Shown in pieces: positions 1 through 8,412 of a stretch of DNA of 64,000 nt (position 1 is its first letter; every line of letters starts with the position of its first letter). Origin of the DNA: an uncultured Christensenella sp. (GTDB taxonomy: Bacteria > Bacillota > Clostridia > Christensenellales > UBA3700). The notes under the pieces are model-generated. The model saw only the letters and a program-made list of their open reading frames with translations. It did not search any database and was not told where the DNA came from. The stretch spans positions 186,001 to 250,000 of the forward strand of contig CAJTYW010000001.1 of NCBI GenBank assembly GCA_910583995.1, written 5' to 3'. The translations under genes and the position numbers were made by a program.

Positions 1-591
1 ATTATTAGTAACTTTATAACCTGTTATATGACCGCCATTCATATTAAGCTCAAAATCATATAATATGTCCATTTTGTCTATGTCTTTATATAGATTTTCA
101 ATAATGTCTCCACTTTTATCGTCTAAAAGCATCATTATATGCGGTAATTCCAAACAAGCATTTTTTCTTATATTTATTCTTGCTGGAAGTCTTTCTGTAA
201 CAGTTTTTTCAGTTGCTTTAATATAAGCATTATTGCAATCTGTATATTCGTATTGCTCCAAATCAACTTCAATCATTAAACCTAATCTTACTTTTCCGTT
301 ATTTAGCGTCCTTTTTACAAAAACAAATGAATTTACATTTTCAAAAATATTATCATTTACATATTGACTCATTGTTTTATTAATATTTTCGATTTTTTCA
401 TCTTGATTTAAATTTAAATATGCTTCAGGTAAAATCAAATTTAACACAGATGGGCTGTCACCTACTATTTCAGTAAGTGCAGCCCAATATTTTGGTTGAC
501 TTGAGAATTGGTCACACGCAATGCAAGACCATTTACTATAATCAATTTTTTTATTCGGTATTAAAATATCAGGAATTTTAACGAGATTCAT
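1..591 (-). CDS. DUF1015 family protein (C-terminus cut by window edge)
   Basis: The reading frame stays open from an ATG at 591 down to base 1, giving 197 residues and no stop, so the 3' end lies outside the window. The N-terminal pattern (KIPDILIPNKKIDYSKWSCI, then ACDQFSSQPKYW, and later LELPHIMMLLDD) is that of the DUF1015 family (COG4198), which is widespread in Clostridia and has no settled function. The start lies 2 nt beyond the cdaA stop, and a GAGG Shine-Dalgarno sits inside the cdaA tail, so the two genes are almost certainly co-transcribed. The family call is by motif recognition only. Confidence 0.8.
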   Translation of the reverse strand, partial: MNLVKIPDILIPNKKIDYSKWSCIACDQFSSQPKYWAALTEIVGDSPSVLNLILPEAYLNLNQDEKIENINKTMSQYVNDNIFENVNSFVFVKRTLNNGKVRLGLMIEVDLEQYEYTDCNNAYIKATEKTVTERLPARINIRKNACLELPHIMMLLDDKSGDIIENLYKDIDKMDILYDFELNMNGGHITGYKVTNN

Positions 592-593
592 TT

Positions 594-1421
594 TTACCTC
601 TTTTTAGCTTTTTGTTTAGAGTATTTAATACCAAATGCCTTTTCAATTTCGTCAGACAATTTTTCAGGAGTCATATAACGCTTAATTTCACCGTGTCTAA
701 CAGTACTGATAATACCTGTTTCTTCACTTACTACAATTGCAAGAACGTCACTTTCTTCAGTAATACCGATTGCTGCTCTGTGTCTTGTACCTAGTTCCTT
801 AGAAATGTCTTCTCTTTGAGATAATGGCAAGAAACAACCTGCTGCCAAAATCACATTTTCTTTTACTATGATAGCACCATCGTGCAATGGAGCTTTTGTG
901 TTAAAAATACATTGTAACAATCCGTCAGAAATTTTTGCATTAAGCATTGTACCAGTCTCAAGCAAATGTGATGGAACAACACTTGGAGTGATAACAATCA
1001 ATGCACCTGTATCGTTTTTGCTCAAAGCTTGACAGCCTTTTACGATTTCGTCAATTGCTTGACGCAAATCATCTTCACTATTACCATAATCGTAATTGTC
1101 TTTGCTGTCGTGCCATCTTGCAAATCTGGTAATGCCTGATTTAATATCTTGTTGGTAAGTGATAACAATACACAAAATTAGTATTAGACCACCCCATTTT
1201 AATATTTGAGATGAAATAAATAGTAGATTTTTAGAAGTTAAAGCACAAGCTACGCTAACACCTATATATGCACAAATATATAGTGCTACAAATAACGCCA
1301 TTTTCAAATTATTACGGCGTTTAAAAAACCAAAGAATTGCTGCTGCTGCAAGTAAAATAACAACTAAATCTATTATTGCAAAATAATCTAAGTTGTTAAG
1401 ATAATTCTTTAATACCTCCAT
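594..1421 (-). CDS. cdaA: Diadenylate cyclase CdaA (c-di-AMP synthase)
   Basis: Membrane-bound diadenylate cyclase that condenses two ATP into c-di-AMP, the messenger controlling K+ and osmotic balance and the cell wall. Three hydrophobic segments (about residues 14-32, 41-60 and 68-88) precede the DAC domain, which carries the DGA motif at 181-183 and RHR at 213-215. The length of 275 aa is normal. The start is preceded by AGGAG. In most Firmicutes cdaA is followed by cdaR and glmM; here it is followed by a DUF1015 gene, so the usual regulator CdaR is not adjacent. A phosphodiesterase for the same nucleotide (pgpH) lies at about 38-40 kb. Confidence 0.95.
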   Translation of the reverse strand: MEVLKNYLNNLDYFAIIDLVVILLAAAAILWFFKRRNNLKMALFVALYICAYIGVSVACALTSKNLLFISSQILKWGGLILILCIVITYQQDIKSGITRFARWHDSKDNYDYGNSEDDLRQAIDEIVKGCQALSKNDTGALIVITPSVVPSHLLETGTMLNAKISDGLLQCIFNTKAPLHDGAIIVKENVILAAGCFLPLSQREDISKELGTRHRAAIGITEESDVLAIVVSEETGIISTVRHGEIKRYMTPEKLSDEIEKAFGIKYSKQKAKKR

Positions 1422-1593
1422 AAATCTATCTCCTAAACATTACCTAATAAATTCTATATTTATTATAAAATATTTTAATAAAAAAATAAAGCAAATAACA
1501 CTACTTTTTAAAAAAATTTTTAAAATCATATAATTTAGCCAAAATTATGCTGAAATTTGTCATAATTTAGCAAATTAAATTGAAAATACAATA

Positions 1594-1621
1594 AAAAAGT
1601 GAACAGACTTGTTCACTTTTT
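1594..1621 (-). terminator. Intrinsic terminator after nrdR
   Basis: A 12-bp perfect inverted repeat (1594-1605 against 1610-1621) has a 4-nt loop and A/T-rich flanks. It begins directly after the nrdR stop. It is A-rich on one side and T-rich on the other, so it may also work in the opposite direction. Confidence 0.8.
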
Positions 1622-1625
1622 ACGC

Positions 1626-2084
1626 TTATTTCCTTTCATTCAAATAACTTTCCATTTCTGAAAACCAAGATTCCAAATCTTTAAATTCCTTATAAACTAC
1701 AGAAAATCTAACATAAGCTACATCGTCGATTTTCTTAAGTCCTGCCATAACCATATTTCCTATTTCGTGGCTTGTTACTTCTTGTTGAAGAGAGTTTGTC
1801 ACTTTTTTTTCTATCTCGGCAACAAGCTTGTCAATCTCTGTAATAGGGACAGGTCTTTTTTCGCAAGCTTTTAAAATGCCTGTTTTAATTTTATTAATGT
1901 CAAATGGTTCTCTCACGCCTGTTTTTTTTACAATATAAATTGGCAAAGTTTCAATTGTCTCGTAAGTTGTAAATCTTTTGCCGCAAGAAACACATTCCCT
2001 TCTGCGTCTAATGCTTACACCATCATCATTCAATCTACTATCAATTACTTTATCTTCAAGGCAACCGCAATTTGGACATTTCAT
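1626..2084 (-). CDS. nrdR: Transcriptional repressor NrdR
   Basis: ATP/dATP-sensing repressor of ribonucleotide reductase genes. The N-terminal zinc ribbon is visible as CPNCGC near residue 3 and CVSCGKRF near residue 31, with the RRRREC stretch between. It is followed by an ATP-cone domain starting around TLPIYIVKKTG. At 152 aa it has the usual length. It stands alone between two non-coding gaps and ends at a strong terminator, so it is probably monocistronic. No ribonucleotide reductase gene is in the window. Confidence 0.95.
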   Translation of the reverse strand: MKCPNCGCLEDKVIDSRLNDDGVSIRRRRECVSCGKRFTTYETIETLPIYIVKKTGVREPFDINKIKTGILKACEKRPVPITEIDKLVAEIEKKVTNSLQQEVTSHEIGNMVMAGLKKIDDVAYVRFSVVYKEFKDLESWFSEMESYLNERK

Positions 2085-2308
2085 AATCTTTCTCCATTTA
2101 AATTATTAAAAATATTATAGCAAAATAATTTGCTAATGTAAATATTTTTAGCAAATTTTAAATGAATTTTTCAAATTTATTGCGTTTATAAGCAAAATAC
2201 ATTCGATTTTTACAGCAAAATTTTGATTTTTAGTAGCTTTTTATCAATAAAATCCAATCTATAAAAAGTATATTACCTTATAGAAAACTTAATATTTGTT
2301 TTGCTTTT

Positions 2309-2572
2309 TCAGTCACTTTCTGTTGCTTTTGGACTTGTAAGCTGAGCAAGAATAGTATCTTCACCTATTTTAGTTATACATTTCCAAGGAATAAAAAGAC
2401 TTTCGCCCGATGCAATCGCACGAATAGCCTTTCTTTCTCCGGGTACTACTAAGCCAACTACTTCGCCGGTACAAGTGATTACCATATCAATAATTCTGCC
2501 TAATTTTCTGCCGTCAATTGTATTGACTACTTCTTTTTCTCTTAATTCACAAAAAGTTATATCATTCATCAT
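2309..2572 (-). CDS. YlmC/YmxH-family PRC-barrel sporulation protein
   Basis: An 87-aa protein with the PRC-barrel signature of the YlmC/YmxH family (core around ELREKEVVNTIDGRKLGRI and VVPGE). In spore formers this family commonly lies directly downstream of sigG, as it does here, and is linked to sporulation, although its biochemical role is not known. The first codons are ATGATG; no strong Shine-Dalgarno is visible in front of them. The gap to nrdR (2085-2308) holds only AT-rich sequence with no clear element. Confidence 0.8.
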   Translation of the reverse strand: MMNDITFCELREKEVVNTIDGRKLGRIIDMVITCTGEVVGLVVPGERKAIRAIASGESLFIPWKCITKIGEDTILAQLTSPKATESD

Positions 2573-2656
2573 ACTATATTAAATGATTCAAATTTGCAAA
2601 ATATGATATTAAATTTAATTTTTCAAAAATTTCAAATTAATTTCTTTTTAATTATC

Positions 2657-2674
2657 AATAATAACGATTTTTGA
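2657..2674 (+). repeat. Copy of recurrent intergenic motif (TAATAACGATTTTTGA)
   Basis: A looser copy of an 18-nt sequence (consensus TTTARTRYCGATTTTYRA) that recurs in many intergenic gaps of this window. It lies just beyond the sigG stop codon. Confidence 0.4.
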
Positions 2675-2684
2675 TTGATATTTA

Positions 2685-3452
2685 TTACATCAATGCCTTC
2701 ATTTTTTTAAGTGCAAGTTTTTCAAGTCTTGACACTTGTGCTTGTGATACACCTAATTTTTCCGCAATTTGCATTTGTGTTTTTTCCAAATAATATCTTG
2801 CTTTTAAAATTGCCCTTTCTTTTTCTGTAAGTGTCATAAAACTTTGCTTTAATAGCATTTTTTCATTCCACATATCTTCTGTTTCGCCTTTATCATATAG
2901 CTGCTCAATTAGTGATAATGAATCTTCTTCATCAGAAAACACATTTTCATAAATACTTACTGGCTCACTCACAGCATTTAATGCACACGCTACTTCCTGC
3001 TCGTAATATCCTGTAGCTTCAGCAATTTCAGATAATGTTGCATTTCTACCACATTTAGTTTCTATACTCTCTCTTGCTTGCAAAGCTTTGTAAGCAATAT
3101 CTCTTGCACTTCTAGGAACTTTAATACTTGAGCTATCTTTTAAAAATCTTTTTATTTCGCCTATTATCATAGGAACAGCATAAGTTGAAAATTTGACATT
3201 GTATTTTAAATCAAAATTATTAATAGCTTTTAATAACCCTATTACACCTACTTGAAACAAATCGTCACTATTATGTTTACTGTCAAAGCGTTGTAACAAT
3301 GATAGTACAAGCCTTAAATTTGCCATAATAAATTTGTTTTTTGCATCTTCGTCGTTATCGCGTTTTATTCTTATTAGTAACTCATCTGCTTCTTTGTTTG
3401 TGATTTTTGGCAACTTTGCAGTGTCCAATCCACATACTAAAACTTTATGCAT
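2685..3452 (-). CDS. sigG: Sporulation sigma factor SigG (late forespore)
   Basis: RNA polymerase sigma factor directing late forespore transcription. The N-terminal KVLVCGLDTAKLPKI is the sigma-G-specific leader, followed by region 2 (LFQVGVIGLLKAINNFD, FSTYAVPMIIGEIKRF) and region 4 (QMQIAEKLGVSQAQVSRLEKL near the C-terminus). I place the start at the ATG at 3452, because AAAGGAGG stands directly in front of it; an upstream TTG in frame would put that Shine-Dalgarno inside the gene. This gives 255 aa, normal for SigG. A terminator separates it from sigE, and it has its own SigF/SigG-like promoter. Confidence 0.95.
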   Translation of the reverse strand: MHKVLVCGLDTAKLPKITNKEADELLIRIKRDNDEDAKNKFIMANLRLVLSLLQRFDSKHNSDDLFQVGVIGLLKAINNFDLKYNVKFSTYAVPMIIGEIKRFLKDSSSIKVPRSARDIAYKALQARESIETKCGRNATLSEIAEATGYYEQEVACALNAVSEPVSIYENVFSDEEDSLSLIEQLYDKGETEDMWNEKMLLKQSFMTLTEKERAILKARYYLEKTQMQIAEKLGVSQAQVSRLEKLALKKMKALM

Positions 3453-3490
3453 AAAACCTCCTTTGTAAAGCAAACATTTTTGCCTTATTC

Positions 3491-3519
3491 TATTATGTCA
3501 AATTTTGGAATATTTATTC
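3491..3519 (-). promoter_or_regulatory. SigF/SigG-type promoter of sigG
   Basis: On the minus strand GAATA (3519-3515) is followed after 17 bp by CATAATA (3497-3491), about 40 bp upstream of the sigG start. This matches the forespore consensus GHATR - 17/18 - CATWHTA, in line with the known control of sigG by SigF and by itself. It is a pattern match only. Confidence 0.6.
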
Positions 3520-3547
3520 ATAAAATGTAGAATATAATAAAATAAAA

Positions 3548-3571
3548 GTGAGTATTAATAAAAATACCCAC
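3548..3571 (-). terminator. Terminator between sigE and sigG
   Basis: A 9-bp stem (3548-3556 with 3563-3571, one G-U pair) with a 6-nt loop, followed on the minus strand by TTTTATTTT. It would separate the spoIIGA-sigE transcript from sigG. Confidence 0.7.
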
Positions 3572-3637
3572 CATTTTTGAAGCAATATTTTAAATTCAAT
3601 ACAATATATACTTAGAAATCTATTCTTTAAAATAAAC

Positions 3638-4342
3638 TTAAACCATTTTTGCAATTTCTTTTTTTAGCTTAGATAATACTTTTTTCTCTAGTCTTGAGAT
3701 ATAAGATTGTGATATTCCCATAATATCGGCTATCTCTTTTTGAGTTTTCTTTTCTATACCCAAAATACCAAATCGCATTTTTATAATTTGTCTTTCTCGC
3801 TCGGGCAATTTATTTGCACATTTTGCAAGAGCTTCAGTTTCCACAGATTTTTCCGCATCATAAAATACTTCGTCTGGGTCTGTACCTAAAATATCTGATA
3901 GTAACAACATATTACCTTCCCAATCTACATTTAAAGGCTCGTCCAAAGAAATATTATTTTTTATTTTATTGTTTTTACGCAAGTACATTAAAATTTCATT
4001 TTCAATACATCTTGCGGAATATGTAGCAAGTTTTATTTTTTTGGTATTGTCGTAAGAATTAATCGCTTTTATCAAACCAATAGTTCCTACAGAAATCAAA
4101 TCTTCAATGTCAAGATTTGTGTTTTCAAACCTTTTTGCTATGTATACTACCAATCTTAAGTTATGCTCGATAAGTTTATTACGGGCATCAATATCCCCTT
4201 CAAGCATTTTATCGATTATAATAGCTTCTTCGTCTGCTTCAAGTGGTGCAGGCAAAGCTTCGCCGCTACCAATGTAGTGAACTTGTCCGCTAGACTCAAA
4301 GCCAAATAGTTTTTTTATCAATAAAATAAATTTTTTAAACAT
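3638..4342 (-). CDS. sigE: Sporulation sigma factor SigE precursor (mother cell)
   Basis: Early mother-cell sigma factor, made as an inactive precursor that SpoIIGA cleaves. The N-terminus has the amphipathic pro-sequence (MFKKFILLIKKLFGF) and then HYIGSGEALPAPL, which aligns with the known cleavage region YYIGGSEALPPPL of the Bacillus protein. Region 2 (LISVGTIGLIKAINSYD, LATYSARCIENEILMYLR) and region 4 (QKEIADIMGISQSYISRLEKK) are intact. The ATG at 4342 is preferred to the GTG at 4348 because the GTG overlaps the GAGG Shine-Dalgarno. The result is 234 aa. It starts 7 nt after the spoIIGA stop. Confidence 0.95.
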   Translation of the reverse strand: MFKKFILLIKKLFGFESSGQVHYIGSGEALPAPLEADEEAIIIDKMLEGDIDARNKLIEHNLRLVVYIAKRFENTNLDIEDLISVGTIGLIKAINSYDNTKKIKLATYSARCIENEILMYLRKNNKIKNNISLDEPLNVDWEGNMLLLSDILGTDPDEVFYDAEKSVETEALAKCANKLPERERQIIKMRFGILGIEKKTQKEIADIMGISQSYISRLEKKVLSKLKKEIAKMV

Positions 4343-4349
4343 ACTCACC

Positions 4350-5105
4350 TCAATAAATATCGTTATGTAATAATATTTTATAGCTGTTACCTAACTTGTT
4401 AAATACGCAATAAACACTTTCGTAAATGCGGTTGTCAACCATAACTTTTTCAAGTTTAAACACTTCTGTATCTGTGCTACCGCATATAGTATCAATATTG
4501 ATATGGCCTACTGCTTTATCTTCGCTTTTAAGCGATTCGTCCATTACTATCACCGGATAAATACCTTTATAATATAAAGTATTTCCGCTATCATAGTAAG
4601 CTTGTTCCCTAATTATCTTTTTGTCCTTGTTTATTACTACTTTTTTCACATTACCCTCCGAAATATGTTTTTTTTGAATTAACTGAATAATTTTGCGACT
4701 AAATGCAAGCGTTAATATAAATATACTGCACATTAAGCCAATATTAATATTTGATGGATTAGACATTGTTTCCCTAAAAGGTTGCCATAAATTCATAATT
4801 CCAATAATTATGCCACCTGCTGCAAATGAATAAGCTAAAAACACAACAAATACTAACATTAATTTTTTAAATGACAATATTTTTGCTGTAATAAGACACA
4901 TAATAAACGCTACTAAAATTTTTATCATAATATCACCAGTAAACTCTATAAGCGGTGAAAAAAGTGCATAAACTGCACCGATAATCGAAGATAATATTAA
5001 TTTCCATAAAGTTATCCGTCTTTTCAGCGTTAGCAAAGTTAAATAAAGCATCAACAAATCAATTGCAAAATTATTAAATAACACACATTCAATATAAATT
5101 ATCAT
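4350..5105 (-). CDS. spoIIGA: Sporulation sigma-E processing peptidase SpoIIGA
   Basis: Membrane aspartic protease that activates pro-SigE after septation. The N-terminal half has five hydrophobic segments (from IYIECVLFNNFAIDLLMLYL to LMCSIFILTLAF). The C-terminal half holds the catalytic aspartate in YYDSGN. At 251 aa it is somewhat shorter than Bacillus SpoIIGA, mostly in the C-terminal domain. It is directly upstream of its substrate sigE. No Shine-Dalgarno precedes the ATG, and a TATAAT box ends 6 nt in front of it, so the mRNA may be leaderless. Confidence 0.92.
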   Translation of the reverse strand: MIIYIECVLFNNFAIDLLMLYLTLLTLKRRITLWKLILSSIIGAVYALFSPLIEFTGDIMIKILVAFIMCLITAKILSFKKLMLVFVVFLAYSFAAGGIIIGIMNLWQPFRETMSNPSNINIGLMCSIFILTLAFSRKIIQLIQKKHISEGNVKKVVINKDKKIIREQAYYDSGNTLYYKGIYPVIVMDESLKSEDKAVGHINIDTICGSTDTEVFKLEKVMVDNRIYESVYCVFNKLGNSYKILLHNDIY

Positions 5106-5111
5106 AAAGTA

Positions 5112-5176
5112 ATTATAATTATTTTTAAAGAGATATTAATTGCGAATATGTCGAATATTTTGCCGTAAATGTCGCT
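5112..5176 (-). promoter_or_regulatory. spoIIGA promoter with tandem Spo0A boxes
   Basis: On the minus strand, TATAAT (5117-5112) lies 6 nt before the spoIIGA ATG. There is no sigma-A -35 box at the normal distance. Instead four 0A-box-like heptamers lie upstream: AGCGACA (5176-5170), TACGGCA (5167-5161), TTCGACA (5155-5149, exact consensus) and TTCGCAA (5146-5140). They form two tandem pairs with 9-bp offsets. This resembles the known spoIIG promoter, where Spo0A~P binds paired boxes in place of a proper -35. Confidence 0.65.
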
Positions 5177-5292
5177 ACTAAAATCTATAGGAAGCAAATT
5201 TTAATTGACATTAAAATTATATGCACAAGCTGTATCTATTATTATAAAATAATAAAAATATATAAAATATTATTAAAAAAACGCAAAAAAAT

Positions 5293-5314
5293 AATAGCAA
5301 GTTTTCTTGCTATT
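5293..5314 (-). terminator. Second terminator downstream of rplS
   Basis: Perfect 9-bp stem (5293-5301 with 5306-5314) with a TTTT loop, followed on the minus strand by an A then a run of seven T. This is the stronger of two tandem hairpins behind rplS. Confidence 0.8.
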
Positions 5315-5351
5315 AAAAAAATTAAATTGAAATAAAATTGCATAAAAGAAT

Positions 5352-5378
5352 AAATGGACAAGTAAAACTTGTCCATTT
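5352..5378 (-). terminator. First terminator hairpin downstream of rplS
   Basis: A 12-bp perfect stem (5352-5363 with 5367-5378) with a 3-nt loop lies 4 bp beyond the rplS stop. The tail is T-rich but broken (TTATTCTTTT), so it probably works together with the next hairpin. Confidence 0.65.
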
Positions 5379-5381
5379 AAA

Positions 5382-5732
5382 TTACTTATTGATAATTTCT
5401 TTAAGTTTAGCAGCCTTACCAGTTCTACCACGCAAGTAATAAAGTTTAGCTCTTCTAACTTTACCATTACGAACGATATCAATGTGGTCAATCTTTGGTG
5501 AATGGAATGGGAAAGTTCTTTCAACACCAACACCGAATGAAAGACGACGAACAGTGAAAGTTTCACGAATGCTGCCGTTTTTACGAGCGATAACTACACC
5601 TTCAAAAGCTTGAAGTCTTTCTTTGTTACCCTCTTTGATTTTGAACCATACTTTAACAGTTTGACCAATTTTAATATCAGGCAAATCTGTACGAAGATTC
5701 TCTTGTTCAATAACATCAATAATATTACTCAT
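5382..5732 (-). CDS. rplS: 50S ribosomal protein L19
   Basis: Large-subunit protein at the 30S-50S interface. The family pattern is clear over the whole 116 aa (VKVWFKIKEGNKERLQAFEGVVIARK, RRLSFGVGVERTFPFHSP, KLYYLRGRTGKAAKLKE). An AGGAGGTAGGTC Shine-Dalgarno region precedes the ATG. In many Firmicutes rplS directly follows trmD; here it is transcribed as its own unit after yraN, with its own leader hairpin and a double terminator. Confidence 0.97.
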   Translation of the reverse strand: MSNIIDVIEQENLRTDLPDIKIGQTVKVWFKIKEGNKERLQAFEGVVIARKNGSIRETFTVRRLSFGVGVERTFPFHSPKIDHIDIVRNGKVRRAKLYYLRGRTGKAAKLKEIINK

Positions 5733-5754
5733 TTGACCTACCTCCTATTACGCA

Positions 5755-5780
5755 GTGTTCATATTGCTATAGCGGAACAC
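5755..5780 (-). promoter_or_regulatory. rplS 5' leader hairpin (candidate L19 autoregulatory leader)
   Basis: About 25 nt before the rplS start, GTGTTC (5780-5775, minus) can pair with GAACAC (5760-5755), enclosing CGCTATAGCAATAT. A stem around CCGCUA/AGCAA of this kind is what I recall for L19 mRNA leaders in Firmicutes, which bind free L19. The stem is directly visible; the assignment to that RNA family is from memory and needs a covariance-model search. Confidence 0.4.
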
Positions 5781-5865
5781 CCGAAGTCTTAATCATTTTA
5801 TCATATATAAGTTTACTTTGCAAGCATTTTACACATAAATTTTAATAAATTTTTATTTTTTTATT

Positions 5866-6222
5866 TCAATTTAGCCAAAAGGCGTCTTTAATATGCTCTA
5901 TTTCGTCACCTGTAGTACCTATCACATCAAATCTGACTTGCATATTGTACAAATGATTTGAAGATATGTACATTTTTGCCGAGCGAATGATATGTTTAAT
6001 TTTGTCTTTAGTAATTGCTTCAAGTGGATTTCCGTAAGAATAACTATATCTTGTTTTTACTTCCACAAACACTAAATTATCGCCATCTTGTGCAATAATA
6101 TCAATTTCGCCGTCACCAATATGAACATTTCTTGCAATAATTTTGTAACCCTTACCTTTTAAATATTCGGCTGCAATTTGCTCACCTTTGTCACCTATCT
6201 TTTTAGTATTTAAGCCACGCAT
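5866..6222 (-). CDS. yraN: YraN / UPF0102 family endonuclease-like protein
   Basis: 118-aa protein with the UPF0102 core: GEQIAAEYLKGKGYKIIARN, then GEIDIIAQDGDNLVFVEVKTR, which is a PD-(D/E)XK-type nuclease motif (D in EIDII, then EVK). Physiological role is not settled. It follows rnhB with a 2-nt gap, the usual order in Firmicutes. Confidence 0.9.
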   Translation of the reverse strand: MRGLNTKKIGDKGEQIAAEYLKGKGYKIIARNVHIGDGEIDIIAQDGDNLVFVEVKTRYSYSYGNPLEAITKDKIKHIIRSAKMYISSNHLYNMQVRFDVIGTTGDEIEHIKDAFWLN

Positions 6223-6224
6223 AA

Positions 6225-6842
6225 TTATTCCTTAACAAAGTTTTTTATAAAACTGCGTCTATGTATTTCACAAGGACCAAATTGCTTAATCGCATCTATA
6301 TGCACTTTAGTGCCATATCCCTTGTGTTTTTCAAAAGCATATTCAGGATATTTATTTGCAAGCTCCACCATTAAATTATCTCTGTAAACTTTTGCAATAA
6401 TACTTGCAGCACCAATGTTATAACTCAAATAATCGCCTTTTATGATATTTACAATAGGTATATCGGTATTTAAAGTTAGTGCATCAACCAAAGCAACATC
6501 TGGCTTGATTGTTAAGCCTTCTAAAGCATTTTTCATACAAAGTTTTGTTGCTTCCAAAATATTAATTTCGTCAATAACAGCGGGTGAAATTTCCGCAATG
6601 TTATAGCAAATTGCATTTTCTTTAATCAAATCGCTTAATTTATTTCTCTTTTTCTCACTTACTTTTTTACTGTCGTCAATACCTTCAATCAATTTATCAA
6701 GTGGCATAATTACGGCTGCACAAACTACAGGTCCTGCAAGTGGACCTCTTCCTACTTCGTCTACACCTGCAATATATTTATAGCCTTTGTTTAAACACTC
6801 TAATTCATATTTCAATTTGTCTTGAACGCTCAATTTTTCCAT
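6225..6842 (-). CDS. rnhB: Ribonuclease HII
   Basis: Removes RNA from RNA-DNA hybrids and misincorporated ribonucleotides. The catalytic site is visible: VDEVGRGPLAGPV (D and E), SKKVSEKKR, VDAL (D) and the conserved KVYRD segment (D). 205 aa, normal length. Co-transcribed with yraN downstream and probably with rbgA 50 bp upstream. Confidence 0.95.
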   Translation of the reverse strand: MEKLSVQDKLKYELECLNKGYKYIAGVDEVGRGPLAGPVVCAAVIMPLDKLIEGIDDSKKVSEKKRNKLSDLIKENAICYNIAEISPAVIDEINILEATKLCMKNALEGLTIKPDVALVDALTLNTDIPIVNIIKGDYLSYNIGAASIIAKVYRDNLMVELANKYPEYAFEKHKGYGTKVHIDAIKQFGPCEIHRRSFIKNFVKE

Positions 6843-6892
6843 ATTTTATCCTTTGAATATTGATTTATATACTTATTTTAAAATTAGAAATC

Positions 6893-7738
6893 TTATAGAT
6901 TTTCTACCTTTTCAAGCATAATTAAACCTAGTTTGCCTTTTCTGAAATCGTCTATAATGGTTTTTGCAAGTCTTTCAGTATCAAGCACGCCACCTTTTAA
7001 TAAAAAACCGCGTTTTTTTGCTATATACTCAATTGCAGCATTATTTTCATTAGGCAATTCCGTAATTTTATATCTTTGCATAAAAGAATCATAATAATTA
7101 TTTCTGCAAAAATCAATCATTTCTTCAGCTAGTTCTACTATATTTAATATATCTTCATTAATACTACCAACAAAAGCTAAGTGCTTTGCGTGCTCTTGAT
7201 TTTCAAAAGACGGCCATAAAGTTCCTGGAGTGTCAAGCAACTCAACCCCTTTTGTAAGCACAACCCACTGCTTACCGCGTGTAACACCCGGTTTATCGCC
7301 TGTTATCGTGCGTTTTGAGCCACATAAGCTATTTATTAAGGTAGATTTACCACTATTTGGAATACCTACCACCATAGCTCTAATACTTCTATTAACCCCT
7401 TTATTTTGGTATTTTTCTATAAGGTTTTTATTTATAATTTTAAGTCCGTCTATAACTTTTGATGTGTTTCCGTTTGCACTATTACAAACTACTACTTGCA
7501 TATTATTTTGTTTGAAATATTTTAGCCATTCTGTCAAATCTTCACGAGATACCAAATCCGCCTTATTTAGCACATATAAAATTGGTTTACCTTGAGCAAG
7601 CTCATTCAATTTAGGATTAAAAGATGCAGCAATACATCTACTATCTAATACATAAATCAAACAATCTACCAATTTTACATTTTCTTCCATCATTCTCAAG
7701 GCTTTTGTCATATGCCCTGGAAACCATTGAATAAACAT
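6893..7738 (-). CDS. rbgA: Ribosome biogenesis GTPase RbgA (YlqF)
   Basis: Circularly permuted GTPase needed for late 50S assembly. Motif order is G4 (NKAD near residue 58), then G1 (GIPNSGKST near 125), G2 region (KPGVTRG) and G3 (DTPG near 169). The N-terminal WFPGHMTKA is characteristic. 281 aa. It follows trmD with a 1-nt overlap at 7738. Confidence 0.95.
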   Translation of the reverse strand: MFIQWFPGHMTKALRMMEENVKLVDCLIYVLDSRCIAASFNPKLNELAQGKPILYVLNKADLVSREDLTEWLKYFKQNNMQVVVCNSANGNTSKVIDGLKIINKNLIEKYQNKGVNRSIRAMVVGIPNSGKSTLINSLCGSKRTITGDKPGVTRGKQWVVLTKGVELLDTPGTLWPSFENQEHAKHLAFVGSINEDILNIVELAEEMIDFCRNNYYDSFMQRYKITELPNENNAAIEYIAKKRGFLLKGGVLDTERLAKTIIDDFRKGKLGLIMLEKVENL

Positions 7739-8412
7739 TATTTATCCTCCAACAAATCGGGTCTTCTCTCTTTAGTGATTTTTAATTGCTCATTATAACG
7801 CCATTTATCAATTTCTTGATGATTTCCGCTAAGCAATATTTCAGGCACAGCCATTCCATTGTAAACTTGCGGTCTTGTGTATTGCGGATATTCCAAAAGT
7901 CCGTTTGAAAAGCTTTCTTCGTTTGTAGACTCTGAACTACCAAGAACTCCATCAATATACCTTGCCAAAGCATCAATAGTCACCATACAAGCAAGCTCAC
8001 CACCAGTAAGCACATAATCACCGATTGATAGCTCCATATCAATTTCACTATCAATAACTCTTTGGTCAACGCCTTCATAATGCCCACACAAGAAAAGCAA
8101 ATTTTCTTCTTTGCTCAATTCTTCAACAAGCGGTTGTGACAAAGTTTTACCTTTTGGCGATAAAAATATTCTTTTACAAACTCTATTTGGGTCAACAGCT
8201 TTTATTGCATCACAAATCGGCTGTGGAGTCATAACCATACCACTGCCACCACCAAACGGATAGTCGTCACATTTTTTATGTTTATCCAAACTATACTCTC
8301 TTATATCGGTAATGTTTAAAATAAATTTTTCTTTTTCAAGAGCTTTGCCAATAACACTCTCTTTCAAGCTATCAAACATATTTGGAAATAATGTCAATAC
8401 TTCAATCTTCAT
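7738..8412 (-). CDS. trmD: tRNA (guanine37-N1)-methyltransferase TrmD
   Basis: Methylates G37 of tRNAs using SAM, preventing frameshifting. The SPOUT knot is recognised from KIEVLTLFPNMF at the start, DDYPFGGGSGMVM, LCGHYEGVDQRV and SIGDYVLTGGELA. 224 aa, slightly short at the C-terminus. The 5' end overlaps rimM by 11 nt, indicating translational coupling. Confidence 0.97.
   Translation of the reverse strand: MKIEVLTLFPNMFDSLKESVIGKALEKEKFILNITDIREYSLDKHKKCDDYPFGGGSGMVMTPQPICDAIKAVDPNRVCKRIFLSPKGKTLSQPLVEELSKEENLLFLCGHYEGVDQRVIDSEIDMELSIGDYVLTGGELACMVTIDALARYIDGVLGSSESTNEESFSNGLLEYPQYTRPQVYNGMAVPEILLSGNHQEIDKWRYNEQLKITKERRPDLLEDK

Noticed and set aside
5273..5566. 97-codon minus-strand frame covering the rplS terminators
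   Set aside because: It overlaps rplS in another frame, runs through two terminators and encodes a Phe/Leu-rich product with no Shine-Dalgarno.
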